From assembly GCF_002797735.1 (NCBI RefSeq), contig NZ_PGFG01000001.1, positions 1,116,001-1,180,000 on the forward strand: a stretch of 64,000 nucleotides of DNA. Reading direction: 5' to 3'. The notes beneath the pieces were generated by a model. The model did no database searches and was not told where the DNA came from. It saw nothing but the letters and a program-made list of their open reading frames with translations. The position numbers were made by a program, and so were the translations under genes. How positions within the stretch are numbered: position 1 is the first letter of the stretch; each line of letters starts with the position of its first letter. Source of the stretch: Thermoflavifilum aggregans. GTDB taxonomy: Bacteria; Bacteroidota; Bacteroidia; Chitinophagales; Chitinophagaceae. Of this stretch, positions 43,703-53,446 are shown one piece after another.

Positions 43703-45562
43703 ATGAAAGCAAAATTGTTTCATTGGCTGTATGTTTCGGTTGGCTTGTGTATGGCTGTTTTACCGGCCATGGCCCAGACCGATACACTGCTGGCTCCGTT
43801 GATTACGGATATCCCTTACAGACATACGATCACACTCAATGGATCCTGGCATTACATCGTGGATCCGTATCAGACGGGTTATATTGATTACCGGTACAGG
43901 CAAACCACAAGGGGATATTTTCTGAATCAACATGCGGAACATCCCGACCAGCTGGTGGAATACAATTTTGAAACATCGCCGGCCCTACAGGTCCCGGGCG
44001 ATTGGAATACACAGGATGCGAAGTTGTTTTACTACGAAGGCACGGTATGGTATGAGCGCGATTTTGTCTATCATCCCCAATCTGGCAGGCGGGTGTTTCT
44101 GTATTTCGGGGCAGCCAATTATCATGCCGTGGTGGCGTTGAATGGCAAAATCATTGGCGAACATGTGGGTGGGTTCACGCCGTTCAATATGGAAGTCACC
44201 GGCCAGCTGCACAACGGAAATAATTTTATTGTAGTGATGGTTGATAATACCCGCCACAAGGAAGGCGTGCCCACCAATAATTTTGACTGGTGGAATTACG
44301 GTGGACTCACGCGCGACGTATGTTTGATTGAAACGCCAGAAACATTTATCCAGGATTATTTCATCCATCTGGATGATCTCCGCAGCCGGCAGATCAGGGG
44401 ATGGGTACAGCTCAACGGGCCGCAGGCAGCCCAAACATCCGTGCAGTTGCAGATTCCCGAATGGCGCTTCAGCCGCAGTTTTACTACGGATGCACAAGGA
44501 CGTGCCTATTTTTCTTTTCAGGCACCGGCCAATATGGAGCTTTGGTCGCCCGAACATCCGCGTTTGTACAAGCTTGTGTGGACGGCCGGGAGCGACACCC
44601 TAGGCGATGAAGTGGGCTTTCGAACCATTGAAGTGAAGGGGAACGATATTCTGTTGAATGGTAAATCCGTATTCCTGAGGGGAGTCAGTATTCATGAGGA
44701 AGCTCCCTTTGGTGGCGGGCGGGCCTACAATGCGGCACAGGACCATATTTTACTGCATTGGGCAAAAGAGTTGGGTTGTAACTATGTGCGGCTGGCACAT
44801 TATCCGCATAATGAGGCCATGATCCGCGAAGCCGAGAAAATGGGACTGCTGGTATGGTCGGAAATACCCGTTTATTGGACAATTGACTGGACCAATCCCG
44901 GCACACTGGCCAATGCAAAGCAGCAACTCACCGAAGAGATTACCCGTGATAAAAACCGCGCCAACATCATCATCTGGTCTGTGGGTAATGAAACGCCCCG
45001 CACAGCTGAGCGGCTGGAATTTATGAAAGCCCTGGTGGAGCAGGCCAGGAGCCTGGATAGCACGCGGTTGATTTCGGCGGCCCTGCAAATCAGCCATGTC
45101 CGCAACGACACATCCTGGCTTGATGATCCTTTGGGCCAATACCTGGATGTACTGGGATGCAATATTTATCCCGGCTGGTATGGTCCCTCGGCTGATGCAG
45201 GCGCCCGTTTTGCCAGCATTTACCAGAAGCCATTGATCATGAGTGAATTTGGTGCCGGAGCCCTTCAGGGATATCATGGCGACAGCACCCAACGCTGGAC
45301 GGAAGAATTCCAGTATCGGGTATTGGATGAAGATATTCGTTTGCTGAAAACCATACCCTTCCTGCGGGGCACCACACCCTGGATACTGAAAGATTTCCGG
45401 TCGCCCAAACGCCTGTTGCCTTTTTATCAGGATGGCTGGAACCGCAAAGGGTTGGTGAGCGACCGGGGTGTGAAAAAGGAAGCATTCTATCTGATGCAGC
45501 AGTTTTATGCTGATATTGCTTCCGGTAAAATCAGTTTTGGAGGCGAACGCTTCGGGCCCTGA
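43703..45562 (+). CDS. Secreted glycoside hydrolase family 2 enzyme
   Basis: A 619-residue exo-glycosidase of the beta-galactosidase/beta-glucuronidase/beta-mannosidase type, with a signal peptide ending at AMAQ (about residue 25), so it acts in the periplasm or outside. Domains: a sugar-binding jelly roll (about 45-210), an immunoglobulin-like domain (about 213-310) and a TIM barrel (about 315-600). The acid/base Glu430 is in WSVGNE and the nucleophile Glu515 in SEFGAG. No SusCD pair is adjacent, so it is not part of an obvious polysaccharide utilisation locus. Which sugar it releases cannot be fixed from sequence, though beta-glucuronidase-like features are the best guess. Confidence 0.9.
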   Translation: MKAKLFHWLYVSVGLCMAVLPAMAQTDTLLAPLITDIPYRHTITLNGSWHYIVDPYQTGYIDYRYRQTTRGYFLNQHAEHPDQLVEYNFETSPALQVPGDWNTQDAKLFYYEGTVWYERDFVYHPQSGRRVFLYFGAANYHAVVALNGKIIGEHVGGFTPFNMEVTGQLHNGNNFIVVMVDNTRHKEGVPTNNFDWWNYGGLTRDVCLIETPETFIQDYFIHLDDLRSRQIRGWVQLNGPQAAQTSVQLQIPEWRFSRSFTTDAQGRAYFSFQAPANMELWSPEHPRLYKLVWTAGSDTLGDEVGFRTIEVKGNDILLNGKSVFLRGVSIHEEAPFGGGRAYNAAQDHILLHWAKELGCNYVRLAHYPHNEAMIREAEKMGLLVWSEIPVYWTIDWTNPGTLANAKQQLTEEITRDKNRANIIIWSVGNETPRTAERLEFMKALVEQARSLDSTRLISAALQISHVRNDTSWLDDPLGQYLDVLGCNIYPGWYGPSADAGARFASIYQKPLIMSEFGAGALQGYHGDSTQRWTEEFQYRVLDEDIRLLKTIPFLRGTTPWILKDFRSPKRLLPFYQDGWNRKGLVSDRGVKKEAFYLMQQFYADIASGKISFGGERFGP

Positions 45563-47011
45563 TCAAACTACAAACAAATCTACCCATTCATGTACCGGCA
45601 TGTGGATGAGCCGTTCGTAATCCAAAGAATGGGCAAGGATTTGCTGTTGTTGTTTTTCTGCAAAACGACAGCTTAAATGCCGCTTGAATTTTTCAATAAG
45701 CAGGGGAATGCCCTCCTCCCGTCTGCGTCGGTGGCCGATGGGATATTCCACAACTACTTCAGGCAGGGTGGTGCCGTCGCGCAGGGTGATGGTCAGTGCA
45801 TTGGCAATGGATCTTTTGTCGGGATCATAATAATCACGTGTAAATCCTGGATCCTCTTCGGTTTCCATTTTGGCCCGCAATGCATCAATACGGGGATCGC
45901 GGGCTGTTTCATCTTCATAATCCTCTGCAGTGAGGCGACCAAACAGCAATGGTATGGCAATCATGTATTGCAGGCAGTGATCCCGGTCGGCCGGATTGTG
46001 CAGAGGTCCTTTTTTATCGATAATCCGGATAGCTGCCCGATGGGTACGAATGCGGATATGGGCAATGTCATCAGCTGATTTACCCATTTGCTGAAGCTGC
46101 CGATGCAGCTGCATGGCGGCTTCCACAGCTGTCTGGGCGTGGAATTCAGCCGGATAGGATATTTTGAATAACACATTTTCCATCACATAACTACCGAAGG
46201 GGCGGGCCAGCTTTAGCGGTTGGCCGCGCATGACGGCATCCTGAAATCCCCATTGAGGTGTAGTGATGGCGCCTGGATAGCCCATTTCACCGGTACGGGC
46301 AATCAATGCCAGACGTACGCCGTGGGCAGTGGCATCGCCGGCAGCCCAGGATTTGCGGCTTCCGGTGTTGGGCGCATGGCGATAGGTGCGCAGCGGATGC
46401 CCATCTACAAATACATGTGAAACAGCATTCATCAGTTCTTCCTCGCTAAGCCCGAGCAATTTTCCGGTTACGGCTGTGGTGGCCAGTTTTACCAGGATCA
46501 CATGATCGAGCCCCACCTGGTTGAAGGCATTTTCCAGCGCCAGAATGCCCTGGATTTCATGGGCGCGAATCATGGCATCCAGCACGTCTTTTATCAGCAG
46601 GGGTGTTTTATGCTGAGCCAAAGCTGTACGTGACAGCCAGTCGGCCACAGCCAGGATGCCGCCCAAATTATCGGATGGATGACCCCACTCGGCAGCTAGC
46701 CAGGTATCGTTGAAGTCGAGCCATCGGATCATGGATCCAAATGTAAAGGCAGCCTGCACGGGATCCAGCTGATATGGAGTTCCGGGTACGCGTGCCCCAT
46801 GAGGCACGATGGTGCCAGGTACAATAGGTCCCAGCAGTTTGGTACAGGCAGGGTAGTTAAGTGCTTCCAGTGCACATCCGATGCTATCCAGCAAACAATA
46901 ATGTGCCGTGCGCCACGCCAAATCGCTGCTGATTTCGGTATGTAACACATAATGAGCAATCTCCGCTATCAATGCATCGGGTTGCGGACGTTCGTTAGAG
47001 GAACTTGCCAT
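45563..47011 (-). CDS. MmgE/PrpD family dehydratase-like protein
   Basis: A 482-residue cytoplasmic protein of the MmgE/PrpD family, which contains 2-methylcitrate dehydratase (propionate catabolism) and cis-aconitate or iminodisuccinate-related enzymes. It has the typical blocks [51 protein letters not shown] and [17 protein letters not shown]. The start at 47011 lies 18 nt after a -7 element; the longer frame to 47128 overlaps the kinase gene. No prpB or prpC lies next to it in the window, so the pathway is uncertain. Confidence 0.88.
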   Translation of the reverse strand: MASSSNERPQPDALIAEIAHYVLHTEISSDLAWRTAHYCLLDSIGCALEALNYPACTKLLGPIVPGTIVPHGARVPGTPYQLDPVQAAFTFGSMIRWLDFNDTWLAAEWGHPSDNLGGILAVADWLSRTALAQHKTPLLIKDVLDAMIRAHEIQGILALENAFNQVGLDHVILVKLATTAVTGKLLGLSEEELMNAVSHVFVDGHPLRTYRHAPNTGSRKSWAAGDATAHGVRLALIARTGEMGYPGAITTPQWGFQDAVMRGQPLKLARPFGSYVMENVLFKISYPAEFHAQTAVEAAMQLHRQLQQMGKSADDIAHIRIRTHRAAIRIIDKKGPLHNPADRDHCLQYMIAIPLLFGRLTAEDYEDETARDPRIDALRAKMETEEDPGFTRDYYDPDKRSIANALTITLRDGTTLPEVVVEYPIGHRRRREEGIPLLIEKFKRHLSCRFAEKQQQQILAHSLDYERLIHMPVHEWVDLFVV

Positions 47012-47029
47012 ACAAATCAGGTTTGAAAT

Positions 47030-47037
47030 CAAAAATA
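47030..47037 (-). promoter_or_regulatory. -7 element of the MmgE/PrpD gene
   Basis: TATTTTTG on the minus strand, 18 nt before the ATG at 47011. Confidence 0.5.
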
Positions 47038-47124
47038 CAGGAAAAATGAGGCATCGCGGGCACTTCGGGCTGGTAGTTATCCACGAAATTCTGCCGGATT
47101 GATGGAACAGGCTAAATGATGAGA

Positions 47125-49110
47125 TCATCCTTCTTCAGCGGCTGACTTTGGCTGTGCAGGAAGGGTAAAATAAAATGTGGTGCCTTTGTTTTCTTCGCTC
47201 TCGAACCAGATCGACCCACCATGGCTTTCTACCATTTCTTTGCATAAGACAAGTCCCAGTCCTGTACCAATTTCATTAGCAGTACCACGGGATGAAAAGT
47301 TTTCCATGCCAAATACCTTGGGCCGATCAGCAGGTTTGATACCAACGCCGTCGTCTTTGATCCAGATTTTCACCATCCCGTTCAGCTTTTCCGCACCAAT
47401 GAAAATATGGCCGTTTTCGTGGGTAAATTTGATAGCATTGGTGGTGATATTGCGCAGGATGATGCGCAGCATTTCCCGGTCGGCATATACCTGCAGCCTT
47501 TCAGGCACATCATACCGGATCTGAATTTTTTTCTTCTCGGCTTGCCACTGGCAGAAGCGTACGTTTTCCACCACAATATCTTTCACCTTTATCAGGGCGG
47601 GTTTTGGCTGGATCCCATGCATTTGGCTCTTGGACCATTCCAGGATGTTGGTCAGGAAATTATTGGTTTCAGTGAGGCTTTCCGAAAGGCTGGAAGTAAC
47701 ATTGGCAATTTCTTCCATGGACAGGCTGCCGGTTTTCATCAGCTCCAGCATCATTTCCATGCTGGCGAGCGGATTGCGGATATCATGGGAAATAACAGAC
47801 AGGATGCGATCTTTGATTTTGTTGAGCTTTTCCAGTTCCTTGTTTTTTTGTTCCAGTTCGTTGCGGGTGGTTTCGATGCTTTGGTTTTTTTGCTGCAGTT
47901 CTTCAAAATGTTTTTTGCGAAGCTGATTTTCCCTCCACAACAAGACGGCAATAATGGCTATCAGCAGCAGGATACAGCCAATGGTAATTACCCAGTACAG
48001 TTGGCGACGGATGATGTGTTGCTGAACCTGTTGTTGTTCGCGCAAACTCACGATCAGGTTTTCGTTTTTCTGGCTTTTATACTGGCTCAATAATTCTGCA
48101 ATGGTTTTGCTTTGTTGCAGGCTGTTGAGGCTATCGCGCAGTTGCTCAAACCGGTTTTGGTAAAATATGGCTTCATCCGGCTTGTTTTTGATAGCTTTCA
48201 CCAGGGCCAGTTTCAGGCAACTGTTCATAAGCAGGAAAGGATCATGCTGTTCGGAAGCCATTTGATAGGCATTTTGCAGCTGGTTTTCAGCATCATCATA
48301 TTTTCCCTGTGCCAGCAGTAAAGCACCTGTTTCGTAGGAGAGGCGGGCTATGCGTTGGGGCTGATGCAGGCGCTGGAACATATCGTAGGCCGTTGAGAAG
48401 TTCCAGGTAGCTTTGTCGTATTGTCCCTGCATGAAGTAGATATAACCCATGTTATCAAGGGCATCGGCCATGCCCAGGGAGTCATTTTTCACGGAAGCCA
48501 GGGTAAATTCCTGGTTGAAGAGTTCAAATACCTGAGAGAAATCGCGCAGGGAAGGGGGTTTTTGTGCCAGTTGTCGTATGCGGATGTTGCCCAGAGCGCC
48601 CGACAGATGGATAAGACTTGTTGTATCGCGCAGGCGTTGCTGCAGGGAATAGGCACGTTGATAAGCGTTTAAAGCCAGCGAATCGATGCCCAGCCGAGCG
48701 TAAAGATCCCCCAGTTGTTCCTGGATGCGGGCAGCATGAAAGTCATCCTGATTGTTTTCGGCCACGGCCAGCGCATTGAGATAAAGTGCCAATGCCTGCT
48801 CATACTGTTGGCGTTGCATGAACAGAAAAGCGCGGATCATCTGCGCTTCTGTAAGTCCAGGCAAGTAGGAGAGCGATTGCGAGAGATCAGCTGCACCGGA
48901 AGCAAAATATTCAGCCAGGCCGGGATCGCTGGTCAGATAAGCTCGGGCTACCTGCAGCTGAAGATTCACACGCAGGCTATCCTGCTGGGGATGGGCAGAA
49001 AGCAGCCTGAGCAATGAATCCACTTTCACCTGGCCGCTCAGGGAAAAAGCACCCGACAGGATGCAAATAATAAGAAGAAAAGCAGTAAAAACTTTGCGCA
49101 ATAACTTCAT
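47125..49110 (-). CDS. TPR-containing membrane sensor histidine kinase
   Basis: A 661-residue sensor kinase with a signal peptide (about 1-26). Its periplasmic region is made of tetratricopeptide repeats (about 40-350; for example [24 protein letters not shown]). One transmembrane segment follows (about 374-392), then a coiled coil (about 395-435). The HisKA phosphoacceptor is in [14 protein letters not shown], and the HATPase domain keeps [16 protein letters not shown] and GTGLGLVL. No receiver domain or partner regulator is adjacent. This architecture is characteristic of Bacteroidota. It is followed by the MmgE/PrpD gene, which has its own promoter element. Signal unknown. Confidence 0.93.
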   Translation of the reverse strand: MKLLRKVFTAFLLIICILSGAFSLSGQVKVDSLLRLLSAHPQQDSLRVNLQLQVARAYLTSDPGLAEYFASGAADLSQSLSYLPGLTEAQMIRAFLFMQRQQYEQALALYLNALAVAENNQDDFHAARIQEQLGDLYARLGIDSLALNAYQRAYSLQQRLRDTTSLIHLSGALGNIRIRQLAQKPPSLRDFSQVFELFNQEFTLASVKNDSLGMADALDNMGYIYFMQGQYDKATWNFSTAYDMFQRLHQPQRIARLSYETGALLLAQGKYDDAENQLQNAYQMASEQHDPFLLMNSCLKLALVKAIKNKPDEAIFYQNRFEQLRDSLNSLQQSKTIAELLSQYKSQKNENLIVSLREQQQVQQHIIRRQLYWVITIGCILLLIAIIAVLLWRENQLRKKHFEELQQKNQSIETTRNELEQKNKELEKLNKIKDRILSVISHDIRNPLASMEMMLELMKTGSLSMEEIANVTSSLSESLTETNNFLTNILEWSKSQMHGIQPKPALIKVKDIVVENVRFCQWQAEKKKIQIRYDVPERLQVYADREMLRIILRNITTNAIKFTHENGHIFIGAEKLNGMVKIWIKDDGVGIKPADRPKVFGMENFSSRGTANEIGTGLGLVLCKEMVESHGGSIWFESEENKGTTFYFTLPAQPKSAAEEG

Positions 49111-49366
49111 ACATTTTGAACGTGACCACCCCTTCCGGCTTGTTCATGGATATGATAGTAGTGAAATGTATAACAGCAGAGGCCTGCTTCAAGCCCCTAA
49201 AATACTATAAAAAACCAGAGTTGGACTGCCTTTAACCGGGGTTTTTATCCCCATGCAGTTAATTTTTCTGGAATCGTAGCCAACTGTCCGGTTAACGTCA
49301 GGGAATAAACCATTATAATCATGTGAAAAAATTCTTCAAACCAGATACTTGATTTTTTCATTTATG

Positions 49367-49374
49367 TACTTTTG
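49367..49374 (+). promoter_or_regulatory. -7 element of the arginine decarboxylase gene
   Basis: TACTTTTG lies 111 nt before the ATG, implying a leader of about 105 nt. No -33 TTTG is seen at the right spacing (a TTG lies 15 nt upstream). Confidence 0.5.
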
Positions 49375-49422
49375 CAACCTGTTATTTGAAAATTTGCCCG
49401 GAACGCATTGCATTCGATCTTG

Positions 49423-49485
49423 TTAACCAAACTTCATATGTATTTGGGATTTTTATTTGTTCACTTCAATTACCTTTTTGGTTAA
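49423..49485 (+). promoter_or_regulatory. Long-range inverted repeat in the arginine decarboxylase leader
   Basis: The gene-free stretch 49111-49485 (375 nt) holds this element and a -7 box at 49367; I see no RNA gene or small ORF in it. TTAACCAAA (49423-49431) is perfectly complementary to TTTGGTTAA (49477-49485), which directly abuts the ATG at 49486, with a 45-nt loop. Pairing in the mRNA would enclose the region just before the start codon and could control initiation, for example in response to polyamines. This is inference. Confidence 0.45.
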
Positions 49486-50883
49486 ATGAACAACACATAC
49501 ACCGACCTCGTCCGGCAAACGTTTGAATTCCCGCAGGAAGGATTTGAAATCAGAGACAATTATCTGTACTTCAACGGGGTGAACCTGAAAGCCCTGATCG
49601 ACAAGTATGGAACACCCATGAAAATTACCTTCCTGCCCAAGATCGGCATGCAAATCCAGAAAGCCAAGCGCATGTTCAGGGAAGCCATGAAAAGGCATCG
49701 CTATCAGGGCAATTATTACTACTGCTATTGCACGAAGAGCTCACATTTCTCCTTTATCGTGGAGGAAACGCTCAAGCATGGGGTGCATCTGGAAACATCC
49801 TATACCTACGACCTGGAGATTATCCGCAAGCTTTACGAGCGCAAGAAAATCACCAAAGATACCATCATCATCTGCAATGGATATAAGACAAAATCCTATA
49901 CCCGCGCCATTGCCCGGCTCATCAACAATGGTTTCAAAAATGTAATTCCAGTGCTGGATAATAAAGCGGAACTGGATGATTACCGCAAGCTGGTGCACAC
50001 CCGTGAACCAGTGAAAATAGGTATCCGCATAGCAGCAGAAGAGGAGCCAACCTTTGATTTTTATACCTCCCGCCTGGGTATTCGTTCCAAAGATGTGCTG
50101 GAGTTTTATGTGGATAAAATCAAAGGTAATCCGAAGTTTCAGCTCAAGATGATACATTTTTTCCTGAACAAGGGTATCAAGGACGATATTTATTACTGGA
50201 GTGAGCTGAACAAAGTGCTGAACATTTATTGCCAGCTGAAGAAAATTTGTCCCGAACTGGATTCGCTTAACATCGGCGGAGGCTTCCCCATCAAGCATTC
50301 CCTGGCATTTGAATATGATTATGAATACATGGTGAACCAGATTGTGATGAATATCAAAAAAGCCTGCAAGCGCAGCCGCGTGCCTACACCCGATATTTAC
50401 ACTGAATTTGGTTCCTTCACGGTTGGGGAAAGCGGCGCCATGATTTACAGTGTGCTGGGCGAAAAGTTGCAGAATGATCGCGAAATCTGGTACATGATTG
50501 ATAGTTCGTTTATCACCACATTGCCCGATACCTGGGGTATTGGTGAAAAGTTTCTGATGCTGCCTATCAACAAATGGGATTCGGAATATCAGCAGGTGAA
50601 TTTAGGCGGACTGACCTGCGACAGCCATGATTTTTATACATCCGAAGAACACATCAATCAGGTGTTTTTGCCCAAGCTCGACAATCATGAGCCGCTGTAT
50701 GTAGGCTTCTTTCATACCGGAGCCTATCAGGATCAGCTCAGTGGATATGGCGGTATCAAACATTGCCTGATTCCTTCTCCCAAACATGTTGTCATTGAAT
50801 ATGACCGCAATGGCAAGCTGGTTGACTGGCTTTATGCCAGAGAACAAAGCTCCAAGAGCATGCTGAAGATTCTCGGATACTGA
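49486..50883 (+). CDS. speA: Arginine decarboxylase, fold type III PLP
   Basis: A 465-residue alanine-racemase-fold decarboxylase, the Bacteroidota relative of biosynthetic arginine decarboxylase that makes agmatine for polyamines. Landmarks: the N-terminal LKALIDKYGTPMKITFLPKIG, the PLP Lys in YCTKSSHFSF (K84), LNIGGGFPIKHS and GESGAMIYSVLGEK. The second subunit's catalytic Cys region is GGLTCDSHDFYTSEEH. Other decarboxylases of this fold (diaminopimelate, carboxynorspermidine) are less likely from these motifs. Agmatinase is encoded 43 kb away at 5536-6582. The leader contains a long inverted repeat ending at the ATG. Confidence 0.82.
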   Translation: MNNTYTDLVRQTFEFPQEGFEIRDNYLYFNGVNLKALIDKYGTPMKITFLPKIGMQIQKAKRMFREAMKRHRYQGNYYYCYCTKSSHFSFIVEETLKHGVHLETSYTYDLEIIRKLYERKKITKDTIIICNGYKTKSYTRAIARLINNGFKNVIPVLDNKAELDDYRKLVHTREPVKIGIRIAAEEEPTFDFYTSRLGIRSKDVLEFYVDKIKGNPKFQLKMIHFFLNKGIKDDIYYWSELNKVLNIYCQLKKICPELDSLNIGGGFPIKHSLAFEYDYEYMVNQIVMNIKKACKRSRVPTPDIYTEFGSFTVGESGAMIYSVLGEKLQNDREIWYMIDSSFITTLPDTWGIGEKFLMLPINKWDSEYQQVNLGGLTCDSHDFYTSEEHINQVFLPKLDNHEPLYVGFFHTGAYQDQLSGYGGIKHCLIPSPKHVVIEYDRNGKLVDWLYAREQSSKSMLKILGY

Positions 50884-50897
50884 ATGCATGCGCTTTA

Positions 50898-51932
50898 TTA
50901 GGCCTGCCTGGTGGATGAACTCCTTACAATGAGCTCCACCGGAATAGTGATGGTAATAGGTGAAGGTGCCCGTTTTCTGTCGCGATGCCTGATGAGGTCC
51001 AGCATGGTTTGCAGGGCAGTGCGTCCCAGCAGATATCCTTTCTGGTCAATGGTGGAAAGTGAAGGGCTGATAAGCTCTCCCGCCGGGTCATTGGAATAAC
51101 CCACTATGCCGATATCGTCCGGAATGCGGATGCCGCGGGCCTGGAGGAGTTTGATGCTATGCAGCGCGCTGGTATCGTTGGCAATGAAAATGGCATCGGG
51201 CAACGGGTCCAGCCGCAAAAATTTTTCAATTGCCTGGGGCGTGGATTCAGCTGTTAGTTCATGTTCTATCACCCATCGTTTGTGAAAAGACAGGCCAAAC
51301 TGCTGAAGGGCAGCTCGATAGCCGGCCAGCCGCTGCTGATAGATGCTGGCGCTCAGCTTGCCGCAAAAATGGGCAATGCGCCGGTAACCTTGCTCAATGA
51401 GATGTTTGGTAGCCAGCCACCCGCCCTGGAAATCATCGCCTACCACGCGATGGTGATGCCCATTCTGGGGTGTGCGATCAAAAAACAACAGCGGAATGTG
51501 ATGTGCTTTGCATTGGGCAAAAGCCGAGAAATTGGTGGTGTACATGGTTGGCGATACCATGATGCCATCCACGCGGCTTGAAATCATGGCATTGAGTTGC
51601 ATGTGTTCCCGTTCAATTCGTTCATTGGTCTGGCCGATCAAGATGGTATAACCATGTTCCTGAGCTTCGTCTTGCATGCCGCTGATCACGGTGGCGAAAA
51701 AATGGCGGTTGATACGGGGCACAATGATGCCAATGCAATGCGTCCGGTTCATCCGCAGGCTGGCCGCAAGGGTGTTTTGCCGGTATTTCAGCTTTTTTGC
51801 CAGTGCCTGCACCTGCCTGCGCACTTCTGCACTGATCACCGGATTGTCGTGCAATGCTCTGGAAACCGTAGATGGCGATATGCCCAGTTCGCGGGCAAGA
51901 TCGTAGATCGTTACAGGATTTTTTTTTGGCAT
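50898..51932 (-). CDS. LacI-family transcriptional regulator
   Basis: A 344-residue repressor: an N-terminal helix-turn-helix (about 5-55; VTIYDLARELGISPSTVSRALHDNPVISAE), the hinge helix region, and a periplasmic-binding-protein-like sensor core (about 60-335; for example GIIVPRINRHFFATVISGMQ, GIVGYSNDP). It most likely senses a sugar, but no carbohydrate operon is adjacent; its neighbours are arginine decarboxylase and a MacB-like permease. The start at 51932 is the natural LacI N-terminus, 35 nt after a possible -7 element. Confidence 0.92.
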   Translation of the reverse strand: MPKKNPVTIYDLARELGISPSTVSRALHDNPVISAEVRRQVQALAKKLKYRQNTLAASLRMNRTHCIGIIVPRINRHFFATVISGMQDEAQEHGYTILIGQTNERIEREHMQLNAMISSRVDGIMVSPTMYTTNFSAFAQCKAHHIPLLFFDRTPQNGHHHRVVGDDFQGGWLATKHLIEQGYRRIAHFCGKLSASIYQQRLAGYRAALQQFGLSFHKRWVIEHELTAESTPQAIEKFLRLDPLPDAIFIANDTSALHSIKLLQARGIRIPDDIGIVGYSNDPAGELISPSLSTIDQKGYLLGRTALQTMLDLIRHRDRKRAPSPITITIPVELIVRSSSTRQA

Positions 51933-51967
51933 AGTTGATGAATGTGGCTTTTGTTTCAGCGGGTTAA

Positions 51968-51975
51968 CAAAAATA
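51968..51975 (-). promoter_or_regulatory. Possible -7 element of the LacI-type regulator
   Basis: TATTTTTG on the minus strand, 35 nt before the ATG at 51932. Lies in an AT-rich stretch, so moderate support only. Confidence 0.35.
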
Positions 51976-52192
51976 TTCAACCAGGATTGCGCTCAGCTCA
52001 TCAGCCTCTCGGGATTCGAAAGATAATGATTTTTCTTTCCTTCATCCATCTTTTCGTTTTTCATGCCTGATCTGTTTTTCGAACGGTAAATCAGAAAAAA
52101 ATTTTCTTGTTGCCATCCATCCACTACATCATCCGTTAATCTTGCAATTGTGCTTTTTATGAAAATTTTACATGCATGGCCGCGATTCCGCT

Positions 52193-52200
52193 TAAATTTG
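52193..52200 (+). promoter_or_regulatory. -7 element close to the MacB-like permease gene
   Basis: TAAATTTG ends 4 nt before the ATG at 52205, so transcription would start at or inside that codon. Either the mRNA is leaderless or translation begins at the next ATG (52244). Confidence 0.4.
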
Positions 52201-52204
52201 TGAT

Positions 52205-53446
52205 ATGCGCCAAAGCTTGCAGATTTTCACCAACAGCCTGTGGATGACCATTGAAGAATTAAAGGTCAACAGATTGCGCACTTTTCTTTCCCTGCTGGGT
52301 GTTACGGTAGGTATTTTCTGCATCATTGCCGTGCTTACCATCACCGGCAGCCTGGAATACAATATCAGGCAGGAGGTTCAATCACTGGGCAGCAATGTGA
52401 TATATATCCAGAAATGGCCCTGGGGCGGAGGTGGGGAATATCCCTGGTGGAAATATGTGAACTGGCCTGATCCTACTTTTCAGGAATACAAGGAATTGGA
52501 AAAACGTGTGAATGGTGCATCGGCTATGTGTTATGTTTTCAGTGCTGGAGACCAGGAGGTAGATTATGGCGATGGTTACATGAGTAGTGTAACCCTGCAA
52601 GGCGTTACACAACAGTTTAACCAGATTATTGATCTGAATTTTGAGCAGGGCCGGTATTTCACTCCTTATGAAGGAACGGGCGCTTCGCCAGTAGTAATTC
52701 TGGGAGCCAATATTTGGGAAGGATTATTCAGCAATGCCAGTGAGGCAATAGGCAAATATGTACGCATCAAAAACAAGGAATTGCGTGTCATTGGTGTGTT
52801 GCAAAAGTATGGCAGCAGTTTTATCAATGCATTTGATTTTGATAATTCCGTGTTTATTCCCCATTTCACAGCGCGCACCATTGTCAAGGATCAGGATCCT
52901 GTGTTTATGGTAGAAGCCGCTCCCGGCGTGGCTTTGGATGCGCTAAAGGAAGAGTTGCGGGGTGATATGCGGGCTGTTCGCATGTTGCGTCCGACAGATG
53001 AAGACAATTTTTCCCTGAATGAAATCAGCGCGGTGAGCGGCACACTCGATCAGTTGTTTGGAAGTATCAACACCGGCGGTTGGTTTATCGGTATTTTTGC
53101 CCTGATTGTAGGTGCATTTGGTATTGCCAACATTATGTTTGTATCCGTGAAGGAACGGACCAACATCATTGGGATCAAGAAAGCTATAGGCGCGCGCCGA
53201 GGCACCATTCTGGGTGAGTTTTTGATGGAATCAGTTATCCTGTGTGTGATCGGAGGGTTGATGGGCATTTTTCTGGTGTATATAGGTACCAGGCTTGCCT
53301 CGGGTTTTTTCAGCTACACGGTGTTTTTATCTGCAGGCAATTTCTTCACGGGAATATTTGTTTCAGTTTTAACGGGTGTTATTGCCGGTTACATTCCTGC
53401 GTACCATGCTGCCCGGCTGGATCCTGTAGTAGCTATTCGCAGCTGA
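52205..53446 (+). CDS. MacB/FtsX-type ABC transporter permease
   Basis: A 413-residue permease of the macrolide-exporter type. One transmembrane segment near residues 28-50 is followed by the large MacB periplasmic domain (about 55-275) and then an FtsX domain with three transmembrane segments (about 290-405; VGAFGIANIMFVSVKERTNIIGIKKAIGARRGTIL is the typical cytoplasmic loop). Such proteins pump substrates or carry mechanical signals across the periplasm. No ATPase gene is adjacent. The ATG at 52244 is an alternative start. Ends exactly next to the stop of the sigma-54 activator gene. Confidence 0.92.
   Translation: MRQSLQIFTNSLWMTIEELKVNRLRTFLSLLGVTVGIFCIIAVLTITGSLEYNIRQEVQSLGSNVIYIQKWPWGGGGEYPWWKYVNWPDPTFQEYKELEKRVNGASAMCYVFSAGDQEVDYGDGYMSSVTLQGVTQQFNQIIDLNFEQGRYFTPYEGTGASPVVILGANIWEGLFSNASEAIGKYVRIKNKELRVIGVLQKYGSSFINAFDFDNSVFIPHFTARTIVKDQDPVFMVEAAPGVALDALKEELRGDMRAVRMLRPTDEDNFSLNEISAVSGTLDQLFGSINTGGWFIGIFALIVGAFGIANIMFVSVKERTNIIGIKKAIGARRGTILGEFLMESVILCVIGGLMGIFLVYIGTRLASGFFSYTVFLSAGNFFTGIFVSVLTGVIAGYIPAYHAARLDPVVAIRS

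Noticed and set aside
47407-48093. 228-aa plus-strand ORF inside the histidine kinase gene
   Set aside because: Antisense shadow of a well-conserved HisKA/HATPase protein. No start signals or recognisable family.
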